A DNA stretch of 64,000 nt from SAR202 cluster bacterium bin22 (GTDB lineage Bacteria; Chloroflexota; Dehalococcoidia; Lucifugimonadales; UBA3495). Under the pieces are notes generated by a model. The model saw only the letters and a program-made list of their open reading frames with translations, did not search any database and was not told the origin of the DNA. Where the stretch lies: the NCBI GenBank assembly GCA_002238505.1, contig MPMM01000002.1:310001-374000 (forward strand), in the 5' to 3' direction. This document shows, piece by piece, positions 1-8,900 of the stretch. Every line of letters starts with the position of its first letter. Position 1 is the first letter of the stretch. The position numbers were made by a program, and so were the translations under genes.

Positions 1-204
1 CAGTTCGTTGATCAGGGTGTCCTCGGGCTTGTGGCACCCGGCCAGGACGCTGGACAGCAGGATTCGGTTGTAGTTGCCGTGGGGCTCCTCGCCGAACATA
101 ACGATGTCGTACATTTCGGCCCCGCCCCGGGCCACCAATTCCTCGACGAACCTGGCGCCGGCCATGCCGTTGCCGATTACTACCAGGCGTTCCTTCTTCA
201 ACAT
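1..204 (-). CDS. NirB/NasB-type FAD-dependent oxidoreductase, N-terminal part (cut by window start)
   Basis: Only the first 68 or so residues are present; the gene runs off the left edge. The translation starts MLKKERLVVIGNGMAGARF, a Rossmann FAD-binding start (VIGNGMAG), followed by EEPHGNYNRILLSS and VLAG. That wording is typical of the FAD domain of assimilatory nitrite reductase large subunit (NirB) and of the NasB electron-transfer subunit of nitrate reductase. The ATG at 204 is preferred because AAGGA lies six bases upstream; an in-frame ATG at 210 is the alternative. It follows the nitrate reductase gene on the same strand after an 84-base gap, so the two probably form an assimilatory nitrate operon. 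NirB and NasB cannot be separated without the missing part. Confidence 0.7.
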   Translation of the reverse strand, partial: MLKKERLVVIGNGMAGARFVEELVARGGAEMYDIVMFGEEPHGNYNRILLSSVLAGCHKPEDTLINEL

Positions 205-288
205 CTCCATTCCTTGCCGGGGTCGCATGCGTTGTATGTTTCGAGGGTTTCCGCTCGGGGTGACGCTCTGCCGCCCTGCCGACGGGCT

Positions 289-2376
289 TTAGTCCTTGAC
301 GATTCTCACGGCGCAGACCTTGAACTCGGGCATCCGGCTGGTTGGGTCCAGGGCCGGGTTGGTCAGCAGGTTTGCCGACTGCTCGTTGGGCCAGTGGAAA
401 GGGGCAAATACCGTGTCGGGGCGGATGTTCTCTGTGACCAGCGCCCGTACCCTTGCCGCGCCGCGCCGGGTCTCCAGGGTCAACATATCGCCATCGGCCA
501 GGCCGTACCTTTCCGCCGTGGTGGGGTTTATTTCCGCCAGCGGTTCGGAGGCCATGTCCTCCAATTCCCCGATTCTCCGGGTCTGGGTGCCGGACTGGTA
601 CTGGGCCAGGACCCGTCCCGTGGTCAGGTACAGGGGAAAGTCCTCGTCCGGTTCCTCCGCTGGGGAACGGTGTAGTACGGGGTGGAACCTTGCCCTGCCG
701 CTGGGTGTGGGGAAGGACTCGGCGAACAGCCGGGGCGTACCGGGGTGATCCACTGAGGGGCAGGGCCAGAAAACTCCCTGGCCGGCTTCGATCTTCTCGT
801 AGGTGATGCCTGAGTAGTCGGCCGCGCCACCGGCGCTGGCGGCGCGTAGCTCGTCGAATACCGCCTCCGGGCTGGCGTAGGTGAACCACCGCTCTCGTCC
901 CAGCCGTGCCGCCAGTTGTTCCAGCAATTCCAGGTCGGTCAGGACGCCCTCCGGCGGTGCAAAGGCCCGGCGGCGGCGGATTACCCGGCCTTCCAGGTTG
1001 GTAATGGTGCCTTCTTCCTCGGCCCACTGTGCCGACGGGAGCACTACGTCGGCCAGCAGCGCCGTCTCCGACAGGAAAAAATCGGACACTACCAGGAAGT
1101 CCAGGGACTCAAGGCGTTCCCTGATGTTGTTGCCGTGGGGCGCTGACACCACTACGTTGGAGCCCAGCACCAGCAGGGAGCGGATTCCCCCCTCCGGACC
1201 CAGCGAGTCGAGCAGTTCGTAGGCCGACTTGCCGGGCCCCGGTAACTCTTCCTCCGGAAAGTCCCAAACGGCGGCGACGTGCTGGCGGGCAGCAGGGTCG
1301 GCAATCAGGCGGTAGCCAGGGAGTTGGTCGGCCTTTTGGCCGTGTTCCCGGCCGCCCTGGCCGTTTCCCTGTCCCGTCAGGCAACCGAAACCCGAATTGG
1401 GACGGCCCACCTTGCCCAGGGCCAGGGCCAGGTTGATGAATGACAGGACATTGGTTACGCCCTGGGCCTGCTGCTCGGCGCCCCGGCCCGTGAGAATCAT
1501 GGCGGTGTTGGCCCGGCCCAGCAGGCGGGCCGTCTGCAGTAGTTCTGCTTCGGGAATGCCGGTGATTCGCTCCACCCGCTCGGGCCAGTAAGTGGCGGCG
1601 ATCTGGCGCACCCGTTCAAAGCCCTCGGTGCGTTCCTGGATGTAGTCGTGGTCAATGAGATCGTCGCGGATGAGCAGGTGCAGCAGTCCGTTGGCCAGGA
1701 CAGCGTCTGTGCCGGGTGTCAGGCGCAGGTGCAGGTCTGCCGCTGCCGCCGTGGCAGTGCGGCGGGGGTCGGATACCACCAGGACCCCGCCGTTGGCCCG
1801 CTGGGCCTCGAAGTACTGCATTATGGGTGGCATGGTCTCCGCCACGTTGCTGCCGGCCAGCAGCACCACCTCGGCGCTGGCAATGTCTTCAAGGGGGAAG
1901 GGCATGCCCCGGTCGATGCCCAGAGCACGTATTCCGGCAGCCGCGGCCGACGACATGCAGAAGCGGCCGTTGTAGTCGATGTTGGCGGTGCCCAGGGCGA
2001 CCCGAGCGAACTTGCCCAGCAGGTACGACTTCTCGTTGGTCAGCGACCCGCCGCCGAAAATTCCCACCGCATCGGCGCCGTAGTCCGTCCGGATGCTCTT
2101 GAAGGCCTCGGCCACCCGGGCCAGCGCCTCGTCCCAGGTGGCTGGGACCAGGTCTCCGGCAGCATTCCTTACCAGCGGGTTGAGCAGTCTCTCGGGGTGG
2201 GCCAGAGGCGCCGCAGAGGTCCAACCCTTTATGCACAGGGCGCCCTTATTGACCGGAAACGCTTCGTCCCCATCCACCACTACCGACTCGCGGGGGCCGG
2301 ACAGCCGCATCCCGCACTGGAAGGCGCAGTAAGGACAGTGGGTAGCCGTGTCATGCTGAAATGGAGTGGAGACCAT
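289..2376 (-). CDS. nasA: Assimilatory nitrate reductase, catalytic molybdopterin subunit
   Basis: A 695-residue molybdopterin oxidoreductase that would reduce nitrate to nitrite in the cytoplasm. Near the N-terminus are C14-P-Y-C17 and C21 plus C48 in GALCIKG, the ligands of one [4Fe-4S] cluster. C140 in NGRFCMSSA fits the molybdenum-ligating cysteine of the Nap/Nas/NarB class. The segment GQGNGQGGREHGQKADQLPG is typical of NarB/NasA. The C-terminus holds the molydop-binding domain (YLTTGRVLAQYQSGTQTRR). There is no extra C-terminal [2Fe-2S] domain and no Tat signal, so it is the short cytoplasmic type. The ATG at 2376 is chosen, with AAGGGAGG about 14 bases upstream; the reading frame extends to a TTG at 2442 that adds 22 unconserved-looking residues. 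A NirB/NasB-type flavoprotein follows. A formate dehydrogenase is less likely because of the CMSSA site. Confidence 0.85.
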   Translation of the reverse strand: MVSTPFQHDTATHCPYCAFQCGMRLSGPRESVVVDGDEAFPVNKGALCIKGWTSAAPLAHPERLLNPLVRNAAGDLVPATWDEALARVAEAFKSIRTDYGADAVGIFGGGSLTNEKSYLLGKFARVALGTANIDYNGRFCMSSAAAAGIRALGIDRGMPFPLEDIASAEVVLLAGSNVAETMPPIMQYFEAQRANGGVLVVSDPRRTATAAAADLHLRLTPGTDAVLANGLLHLLIRDDLIDHDYIQERTEGFERVRQIAATYWPERVERITGIPEAELLQTARLLGRANTAMILTGRGAEQQAQGVTNVLSFINLALALGKVGRPNSGFGCLTGQGNGQGGREHGQKADQLPGYRLIADPAARQHVAAVWDFPEEELPGPGKSAYELLDSLGPEGGIRSLLVLGSNVVVSAPHGNNIRERLESLDFLVVSDFFLSETALLADVVLPSAQWAEEEGTITNLEGRVIRRRRAFAPPEGVLTDLELLEQLAARLGRERWFTYASPEAVFDELRAASAGGAADYSGITYEKIEAGQGVFWPCPSVDHPGTPRLFAESFPTPSGRARFHPVLHRSPAEEPDEDFPLYLTTGRVLAQYQSGTQTRRIGELEDMASEPLAEINPTTAERYGLADGDMLTLETRRGAARVRALVTENIRPDTVFAPFHWPNEQSANLLTNPALDPTSRMPEFKVCAVRIVKD

Positions 2377-2489
2377 CGCCGCTTGCGGATCCTCCCTTCT
2401 GGATCGATTGCAACCAGCGTATTGGTCTTTTATTTCGCCCAAATGACGGCAATGTAACTAATCAATTACAACCGTTACAACCGTGTTAA

Positions 2490-2674
2490 GAGACTATCTC
2501 AAAGTCCCTTCCCCCTTGACGGGGGAAGGTTAGGATGGGGGTGATCCCTTCCTCCCTGACGGAGGAAGGTTAGAGCCTGTCCTGGGTCTGCCGAAGGAAT
2601 GGGGGTGAAAAGCAATCTCTTTGGTTGTCGCATCTTGCCCAATGCTCTGCCTTGAATAATCTTGAGATAGTATC
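2490..2674. repeat. MITE-like element, family 1, copy A
   Basis: The element is bounded by GAGACTATCTCAAAG on the left and CTTGAGATAGTATC on the right, which are near-perfect inverted repeats. Inside are CTTCCCCCTTGACGGGGGAA, a degenerate second copy of the same hairpin, and a 3' part (GTCGCATCTTGCCCAATGCT, CTTGAATAAT) shared with the copies at 27846 and 35820. It lies upstream of the nitrate reductase gene and has no coding capacity. It resembles a small non-autonomous mobile element; no matching transposase is in the window. Confidence 0.8.
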
Positions 2675-2764
2675 CAAGCCTTGCCGACTCACTCAATTGC
2701 AAGGGGACTCCCTGACGGCCCCTGTAATCCCACAACCGCATTTCCGGGCCTGACTGGAGATAAA

Positions 2765-2966
2765 TAGCCGGATGTAGCTGGCGTTACGGGCGCACATCCC
2801 CCTGGTTGGCACGGTTGTCGCCCCCGTTATGCCTCGGAATGGGAATGTACGTTGCCATAAGCATGAACGGTAAGTTTCCGCGTTTTGGAAGCCTGGGAGC
2901 TTGACCTGGGACCCATCAAAGCGGGGCTTTCCCGCACCGTCCGCCTCCACTACATAGCATCCCAAT
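2765..2966. ncRNA. Possible structured RNA (6S-like or leader RNA)
   Basis: About 200 bases that do not look coding. The two ends can pair: GGATGTAGCTGG near 2770 with CCACTACATAGCATCC near 2948-2963, allowing one bulge on each side. Further pairings are possible inside: GGGCG with CGTCC, GCCCC with GGGGC, and a central hairpin TTGCC...GGTAA. Together they would form one long interrupted stem, the general plan of 6S RNA. On the minus strand it could instead be the leader of the nitrate reductase transcript. No recognised family motif was found and the strand is unclear, so this is a weak call. The remainder of 2675-3146 shows nothing else. Confidence 0.22.
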
Positions 2967-3146
2967 GTAATTGTGCGAACCTCTGTTAGCCATTAGTCTG
3001 AAATAGACACAAAGCGCGAAAATTCGCCTTGAGTGGTAAGTTGGAGCCAGCTTTCTGCTAACTGCTGAACAATTCTGTAGTTGTTGGTCTCCTTGTCCTG
3101 CCGCTCAAATCATCCCAAAGGTGCATCACACACCGAGGAATCCCCG

Positions 3147-4925
3147 TTGGACCAGGAAAATTCACATTCATATTCTGTAGCCCGGCATGTCAGATCCATG
3201 CTTCTTCAGGAGTCCGGGACCGGGACTCTCCTGTCCGGTTCCGAGGTGCGGGCGGCTGCTCAAGAGGCTGCCAGGGCAAGTTTCTTGGCTGGAACGGACG
3301 ACGGTGCGGGCTTGGCACGGTCCAGCGTCGAAGGGGCCGTGACCGCGCTCGCGGAAATAGGCAGCGATACTGCTCTATTGGTTCGGGACGCCGTCATAGG
3401 AGTAATCGAGGGTGTGGCGCAGGTCATTTCGGTAACGCCCTCAACCCTTGCGGAGGTTGTCGCGGGAGCAGTCCACGGCAGCGGTGAGACCGGCAGTGCA
3501 GCGGCGAAAGTAAGCCGGGCCGCGGTAGAAGGGGCAGTTATCGGCGCCAGTAATGTCGGGCTGGACACAGAACAAGCCGCTGTGGCAGTCGCGGATTCCG
3601 CCGTGGCAGCGACTGTTGAGGCGGGGGCAGACCTGACGGAGGCTGCCGGCGCCGGCATGGCCGGCGTCTTTTCCGGAGTTTCCGCCTCGGGTGGAAACCT
3701 GAAAGCCGTAGTACGGAGTTGCGTCCAGGTGGTGGTGGAACGGTCGGCCCGGTGTGACGACGAGAGTCTGGCACGTGTGGCAGAAGAAATCATGGAATCG
3801 GCAATCGTCGGGGCCGCACGAACGGAAACCACCCCTGAAGAAGCGGCAGAACTGGTTTCTGTTGCGGCCTACGCGGCAGTGATTGCGGCCTATCGCTGTG
3901 GGGCAGCCCGGGGCGACAGAGTGAGGGAGGCGGTTATCCGAACGGTTTCACGCCAAAGATCGGGCCTGAGTCCTTCCCTGCAACACCAGCTTGCCCTGGT
4001 CGCGGAAAGCCTCCAGGACAATCTGCACCGGGGACACCCAGCCTGGCGGGTTGAGGCGGTCGTACGGGCGGTCAGGCATCTATTGAAAGCCGGGCCGGTT
4101 GACCAGGCAGCCTCCCTGGCCTATTTCACGGTGCTCTCCTTCTTCCCCCTAGTAGCGTTGTCCGTCCTGGTCTTTTCCCTGTTTGCCGATGTGGAAACGA
4201 TTAGGGTAGTGCTTGAGGGTCTCGTGACCCATTACTTCCCTGCTTCAGCGGCGCTATTCCACGAATCTGTAGGCGGTCTGCTGGGCAACTCCGCCGCCTT
4301 CGGAGCGTTGGCCCTGGGGTCCTTGGTTTTTTCGGCCAATGGCCTGTTCATGGCCGCTAACCGGTCTGTTAACCGCGTAATGGGCGCTGAGGATATCGTG
4401 TCCCTGCGGGGCCGCATCCTCGAGTCCCTGGTTACCGGCTTCCTTGGCATATTGCTCATGCTGTCCATTGGCATGAGCATCCTCGTCCAAATTGCCATAG
4501 GTGAAAGCAGGGACCACCTGGAACCCATGGTGGGTACATCGCTGGCCTGGCAGATCCTGCTGGGCGCGGTGTCGGCATTCCTGCCACCCCTGGTTACCGG
4601 CCTGGCCTTTTCCGCCATGTATCGCAACTTTTCCCACGTTTACGTGGAATGGCGAAACGCAATCTTTGGCGGCCTGATTGCTGTGCTGCTGTTTGAGACT
4701 GGAAAGCACCTGTTCTTCTTCCTGGCCGGCATGGCTGCCCAGCGGTCAATTGTTTACGGGCCGGCTGCCTCCGCGGTGTTGCTCCTCATGTGGGCCTTCA
4801 TGGCCGGGATAGTCTTTCTATACGGCGCCGCCCTGGTGAGGGCCGCCGGAGAACTACGACCCGGGCCTGTTGCCCCTTCAGTCGCACCCTCCACAGAAAT
4901 TGCCGAAGAGGAGAACCGGGAATAG
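3147..4925 (+). CDS. YihY/BrkB-family membrane protein with repeat-rich N-terminal extension
   Basis: About 592 residues, roughly twice the usual YihY length. Residues from about 305 to 570 are the YihY (UPF0761, formerly 'ribonuclease BN') domain: VRAVRHLLKAGPVDQAASLA, then AYFTVLSFFPL and several hydrophobic spans ending in RAAGELRPG. Its biochemical role is unsettled; it is an inner-membrane protein. The first 300 residues are alanine- and valine-rich with loose repeats of about 38 residues (patterns such as AVEGAVIGASNVGLDTEQAA), predicted to be helical and soluble. The frame opens at TTG 3081; I prefer TTG 3147 because GAGGA lies seven bases before it. ATG 3198 is another option. The stop is followed by 116 bases and then a methyltransferase on the same strand. 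Confidence 0.8.
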   Translation: MDQENSHSYSVARHVRSMLLQESGTGTLLSGSEVRAAAQEAARASFLAGTDDGAGLARSSVEGAVTALAEIGSDTALLVRDAVIGVIEGVAQVISVTPSTLAEVVAGAVHGSGETGSAAAKVSRAAVEGAVIGASNVGLDTEQAAVAVADSAVAATVEAGADLTEAAGAGMAGVFSGVSASGGNLKAVVRSCVQVVVERSARCDDESLARVAEEIMESAIVGAARTETTPEEAAELVSVAAYAAVIAAYRCGAARGDRVREAVIRTVSRQRSGLSPSLQHQLALVAESLQDNLHRGHPAWRVEAVVRAVRHLLKAGPVDQAASLAYFTVLSFFPLVALSVLVFSLFADVETIRVVLEGLVTHYFPASAALFHESVGGLLGNSAAFGALALGSLVFSANGLFMAANRSVNRVMGAEDIVSLRGRILESLVTGFLGILLMLSIGMSILVQIAIGESRDHLEPMVGTSLAWQILLGAVSAFLPPLVTGLAFSAMYRNFSHVYVEWRNAIFGGLIAVLLFETGKHLFFFLAGMAAQRSIVYGPAASAVLLLMWAFMAGIVFLYGAALVRAAGELRPGPVAPSVAPSTEIAEEENRE

Positions 4926-5041
4926 GGAAGCTCGGCAGCTGATTAACCGCAGGCCATTAAGCAAGGGCCCGTAACTAATGGCCTGCCTGAAAGTGGATAG
5001 AAAGGGAAGCCTTAACCCGTTTCAAGCTTGTAAGGAGACAC

Positions 5042-5674
5042 ATGCAGGAGAGTCAGAACCGCGTCCGATGGGTGTATTCCTCGTCCAGCAACCAGGAACT
5101 GGAAGAACGCTACAACCAGTGGGCTTCAGAATACGATAAAGACCTGGACACCGACTTTGGATGGGTCAGTCCCCAAATTACGGCGGAAGTGCTGTCCAGG
5201 TTCGTTCCATCCGATGCGAAAGTCCTTGACGCTGGGGCCGGTACCGGACTGGTGGGGGAGATGCTGGGACGCCTGGGCTTTTCAAATCTCTACGCCATGG
5301 ATCTCTCCCTGGGAATGCTGGAGGAAGCCCGCCGCAAGGGAGTTTATCGGGACTTCCGGCAAATGGCGCTGGGTGAGGAACTGGGCTACGACACTGACTT
5401 TTTTGACGCCGTGGTCAGTGTGGGAGTATTCACCGAAGGCCATGCTCCGCCCCAGGGCTTCGACGAACTTATCCGAATAACCAGGGAGGGAGGCTTCGTC
5501 GTATTCAGCCTGCGGGTGGACCTCTACGAGGAGGGCGGATTCAAGGAATACCAGTCGGCCCTGGAGGAAAGCGGCAAGTGGACACTGGCCGAACTTTCCG
5601 AACCATTTCAGCCCTTACCCAGGGGTGAACCTGAATTGATTCATCGGGTGTGGGTTTACCGGGTGAATGTATAA
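5042..5674 (+). CDS. Class I SAM-dependent methyltransferase
   Basis: A 210-residue soluble protein. VLDAGAGTGLVGEML is motif I of class I methyltransferases (SAM-binding glycine-rich loop). YAMDLSLGMLEEAR supplies the acidic residue that contacts the SAM ribose, and FFDAVVSVGVFTEGHAP followed by ITREGGFVVFSLR matches motifs IV-VI. The overall pattern resembles the METTL27/WBSCR27-like Methyltransf_11 group; the methyl acceptor cannot be told from sequence. AAGGAGA sits just upstream of the ATG, so the start is secure. No co-directional partner follows: the next genes are on the opposite strand. Confidence 0.85.
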   Translation: MQESQNRVRWVYSSSSNQELEERYNQWASEYDKDLDTDFGWVSPQITAEVLSRFVPSDAKVLDAGAGTGLVGEMLGRLGFSNLYAMDLSLGMLEEARRKGVYRDFRQMALGEELGYDTDFFDAVVSVGVFTEGHAPPQGFDELIRITREGGFVVFSLRVDLYEEGGFKEYQSALEESGKWTLAELSEPFQPLPRGEPELIHRVWVYRVNV

Positions 5675-5723
5675 ACCTGCTAGACAGCCGGTTCCCTGAA
5701 TGAAGTTCCCCCGAGAGGTCGGG

Positions 5724-5752
5724 GCTGGCGCCTGGGTGTTCCCGGCGCCAGC
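5724..5752. other. Perfect GC-rich hairpin between convergent genes
   Basis: GCTGGCGCC and GGCGCCAGC form a nine-base perfect stem around an 11-base loop. It lies 50 bases after the methyltransferase stop and, on the other strand, beyond the pseudogene and giant gene. There is no T-tract, so it is not a classic terminator, but its position between converging transcripts fits an end-of-transcript structure. Confidence 0.4.
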
Positions 5753-5819
5753 GAAGCAGGTGTCGCCGGTTAACCGGGCAACCCGTCCGGCAGCCTGACC
5801 TGGAACTGAGGTGCGAAGT

Positions 5820-5980
5820 TCAGTAAAGGTGGCAAGAGGTTGTGTGCCCCGGCGCAACCTGCCTGGTTTCGGGGACTTAGACGGCACAGCGGTCCATGGC
5901 AAAGGGGCAGCGGGTGTGGAACCGGCAGCCTGAGGGCGGGTTGAGGGGCGAAGGCACACCTCCCAACCCCGGGCGCTGCC
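5820..5980 (-). pseudogene. Remnant of an oligopeptide/dipeptide ABC-transporter ATPase (C-terminal tail)
   Basis: Reading the minus strand in one frame gives [20 protein letters not shown], then [10 protein letters not shown], a TAA stop at 5877-5879, then VPETRQVAPGHTTSCHLY and a TGA at 5820-5822. This is the conserved C-terminal tail of OppD/OppF/DppF ATPases (PSPxNPPSGCxFHxRCPxAxxxC ... VAPGHxxxCHL), interrupted by an in-frame stop. The ATPase core (Walker A, signature, Walker B) is absent because the giant secreted-protein gene begins immediately upstream at 5984. It is a broken gene end left at a rearrangement junction. The family assignment is firm; which paralogue it came from is not. 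Confidence 0.78.
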
Positions 5981-5983
5981 GCC

Positions 5984-8900
5984 TCAGTCCGTCAAATTAG
6001 TCACGGTGACTATCACCGCCAGTTCTCTCTCGTTCCCCTGCTCATCGGCAGCGACTACCGTCACATTGTAAACGTTGTCCTCGCCGTCATCGCCGGGCGC
6101 TTCGTAGTCGGGCGGGTCGGCAAAGGCCAATACTCCGGCCTCGCTGATAGTGAATGCGCCAGCATCGTCGCCCCGCAGCGACCAGGACACATCCTCTCCC
6201 TCCGGGTCGGTGGCCCGGTAGGTGTACAGGTCTGCCGTGCCGTTCTCCTGGTAGGCGAAGGTGTCGGTGCTGTTGCTCCGGAACTCGGGCGCCTCGTCCA
6301 CCGGCGTCACCGTCACCGTCACTTCCAGGGAACCATAGTTCCTGCCGTCATAGGCTCGGACCGTGGCCAGGTAAATGTTGTCCCGGTTGGAGTCGGCGCG
6401 CCGTTCGTCATCGGGAGGATTGCGGAAGGACAGTTCGCCATCTTCGTTGATGGTAAAGTCGCCGCCGTCGGTGCCGGTGACGCTCCACCGGGTGATGTCG
6501 CTTCCCTCCGGGTCAGTGGCGGAGTAGGTGGAAAGGACGGCGGTGTGGTTTTCCGGCACGGTAATGGCGGTATTGGAACCAGTTTCCGCCACCACCGGCC
6601 CCTCGTTCACGTCAGTTACCGTGACCACCACGTCAAAGGTTCCCCGATTGGAGTTGGCATCGGTGGCCACAATGGTCACCTGGTAATCGTTGTCACCGAT
6701 GCGCGGCGGACTCTCGTAGTCCGGGGAAGCGCTGAAGGTGAGGACGCCGGATTCGCTGATGCCAAAGCGGCTTCCGTCCGTCCCTTCCACTGTCCAGGCG
6801 AAGTCGTCACCCTCGGGGTCGGTGGCTCGGTAGGTGTACAGGCGGGTGGTGACCGGAGTGTTTTCCCCGAAGCTCAGGGAGTCCCGACCGGTGATGACCG
6901 GGCCTTCGTTGTCTGCGGTGACGGTGATGGTGACGTCGTAACTGCCGTACACGCTGCCGTCGTAGGGGCGGATGGTCACCAGGTAAACGTTGTCCCTGTT
7001 CCCGTCGTCGGGCCGGTCGTGGTCGGGCGGATTCCTGAACTTGAGGTCGGCGGAGAAAGGGCCTCCCTCCTGGCCGGTGTCAGTGATGGTGAAGTCGCCG
7101 CTGTCGGCCCCAACCAGGGTCCAGCGGCTGACGCCGGAACCCTCGGGGTCGGTGGCGGTGTAGGTAGCCAGGACCTGGTCAAAGTTTTCATCTACGGTGC
7201 GGCTGTCCAGCCCGCTCACCTCCGGCCCCTCGTTGACCGCGGTGACGGTTACGGTGGCGTTCAGGGTTCCCTCGTTACTGCCGTCAGAGGCCACCACCGT
7301 GATGTCATAGACGTTGTCTTGGTCGGCGTCGGCAGGTATCTCGTGGTTGGGAGCGCTGCTGAAGAACAGCTGACCTCGTCCGCTGCTGTCCGGCGTGATG
7401 GTAAAGTCTCCTCCGTCCGTGCCGCGCACGGACCAGGCAATCTCCGTCCCCAGGTCCATGTCCCGGGCGGTGTAGGTGGAGAGGCGCGTATCAGTGGCGG
7501 TGTTCTCCCTGAAGGACAAACTCACCGTCCCCGAGACCACCGGGTCCGATTCGTTAGTATCGGTGACGGTCACCGTCACGTCGAGGGAGCCATAGGTGCC
7601 GCCGTTGTAGGCCCGCACCGTCACGAGGTACTCATTGTCCCGGTTGGAGTCGGCCGGGCGGTCGTAGTCCGGGACGTTGCGGAAGGTCAGCTGGGATGAG
7701 TTGGCCCCGGTGCTGGTGATGGTAAAGTCCCCGGCATCGGAACCCGCCAGCCGCCAGCTAGTTACCTCGGCGGTTGGATCCTCCGGGTCACGGCCCGTGA
7801 AGGTGGCGCCAGTCAGGCTCCCGCCCTCAACCACGGTGTAGGCGGCAGTCCCCGTAATCTTCGGCCCTTCATCTAATTCAGTGACAGTGACGGTGACAGC
7901 CAGGCTGGCGCTGCGACCGCCGCTGTCGGTGGCGATGACCGTCACGTTGTACTCGTTATCTCCACCCACATCCCCGGGACTCTCATAGTCGGGTGGTTCC
8001 CTGAACATCAGGCCGTTCCGGTCGTTGAATTCAAAACGGTTGTCGTCAATCCCTCCCACAGTCCAGGAAATCTCGTCGTCCTTGTCCTGGTCGGCAGCGC
8101 TGTAGGTGTAAATTGCGGACGTGCCCTCCTCCCGGTAGGTGTGCTCGGTGCGGCTGCCGCTGCGAATGACCGGATCATGCTCATTAATGTTGGTCACGGT
8201 GACAACCACATCCAGATTACCGTAGGTGCGCCCGTCGTAGGCTCGCACGGTGACCAGGTACTCGTTGTCCCGATTCGAGTCGGCAGGCCGGTCAAAGTCC
8301 GGGGTGTTGCGGAAGGTCAATTCCCCGTCTTCACTGATCAAGAAGTCCCCGCCGTCGCTGCCGGAAAGAGACCAGCGGGTTATTGACTGGCCCTCCGGGT
8401 CGGAGGCGGTATAGACGACATTGGACAGGTTGGTATTCTCCTGCACGGTTATAGACTGTTGGCCCGACACCACCGCCCCCTCGTTCTGGTCGGTGACGGT
8501 AACCACTACAGGGAATTCTCCGGTGTTGCCCTGGGAATCCCTGGCCTGGATGGTGACCAGGTATTGGTTGCCGTCAGTGCCGGAGCCACCGGGGCTGTCA
8601 AAATTCGGGGGCGAGGAGAAGGTCAGGACGCCCCGGACCCGGCTGTCGGTGGTGATGGTAAAGTCGCTGGCGTCCAGCCCTCCCAGGCCCCAGGTGAAGT
8701 CCTCGCCCTCCTGGTCCACGGCGCTGTAGGTGTAAAGGGTTGTGGTGGTGGGCGTATTCTCCCGGAACGAGAGGGCGTCCCGACCGGTAATTCCGGGAGG
8801 CTCATTGACTGGATTGACGGTGACTGTCACGTCATGAGTGGCGTAGAAGGTTCCGTCGGAGACCTGAACGGTGAACTCATAGACGTTGTCCCGGTTGGAG

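Noticed and set aside
1648-2457. 269-codon plus-strand frame over the nitrate reductase gene
   Set aside because: Antisense to a well-supported gene, with no recognisable domain or start signal.
2693-2965. 90-codon minus-strand frame upstream of nitrate reductase
   Set aside because: Composition is not protein-like, no ribosome-binding site was found, and it coincides with a region that can fold end to end as RNA.
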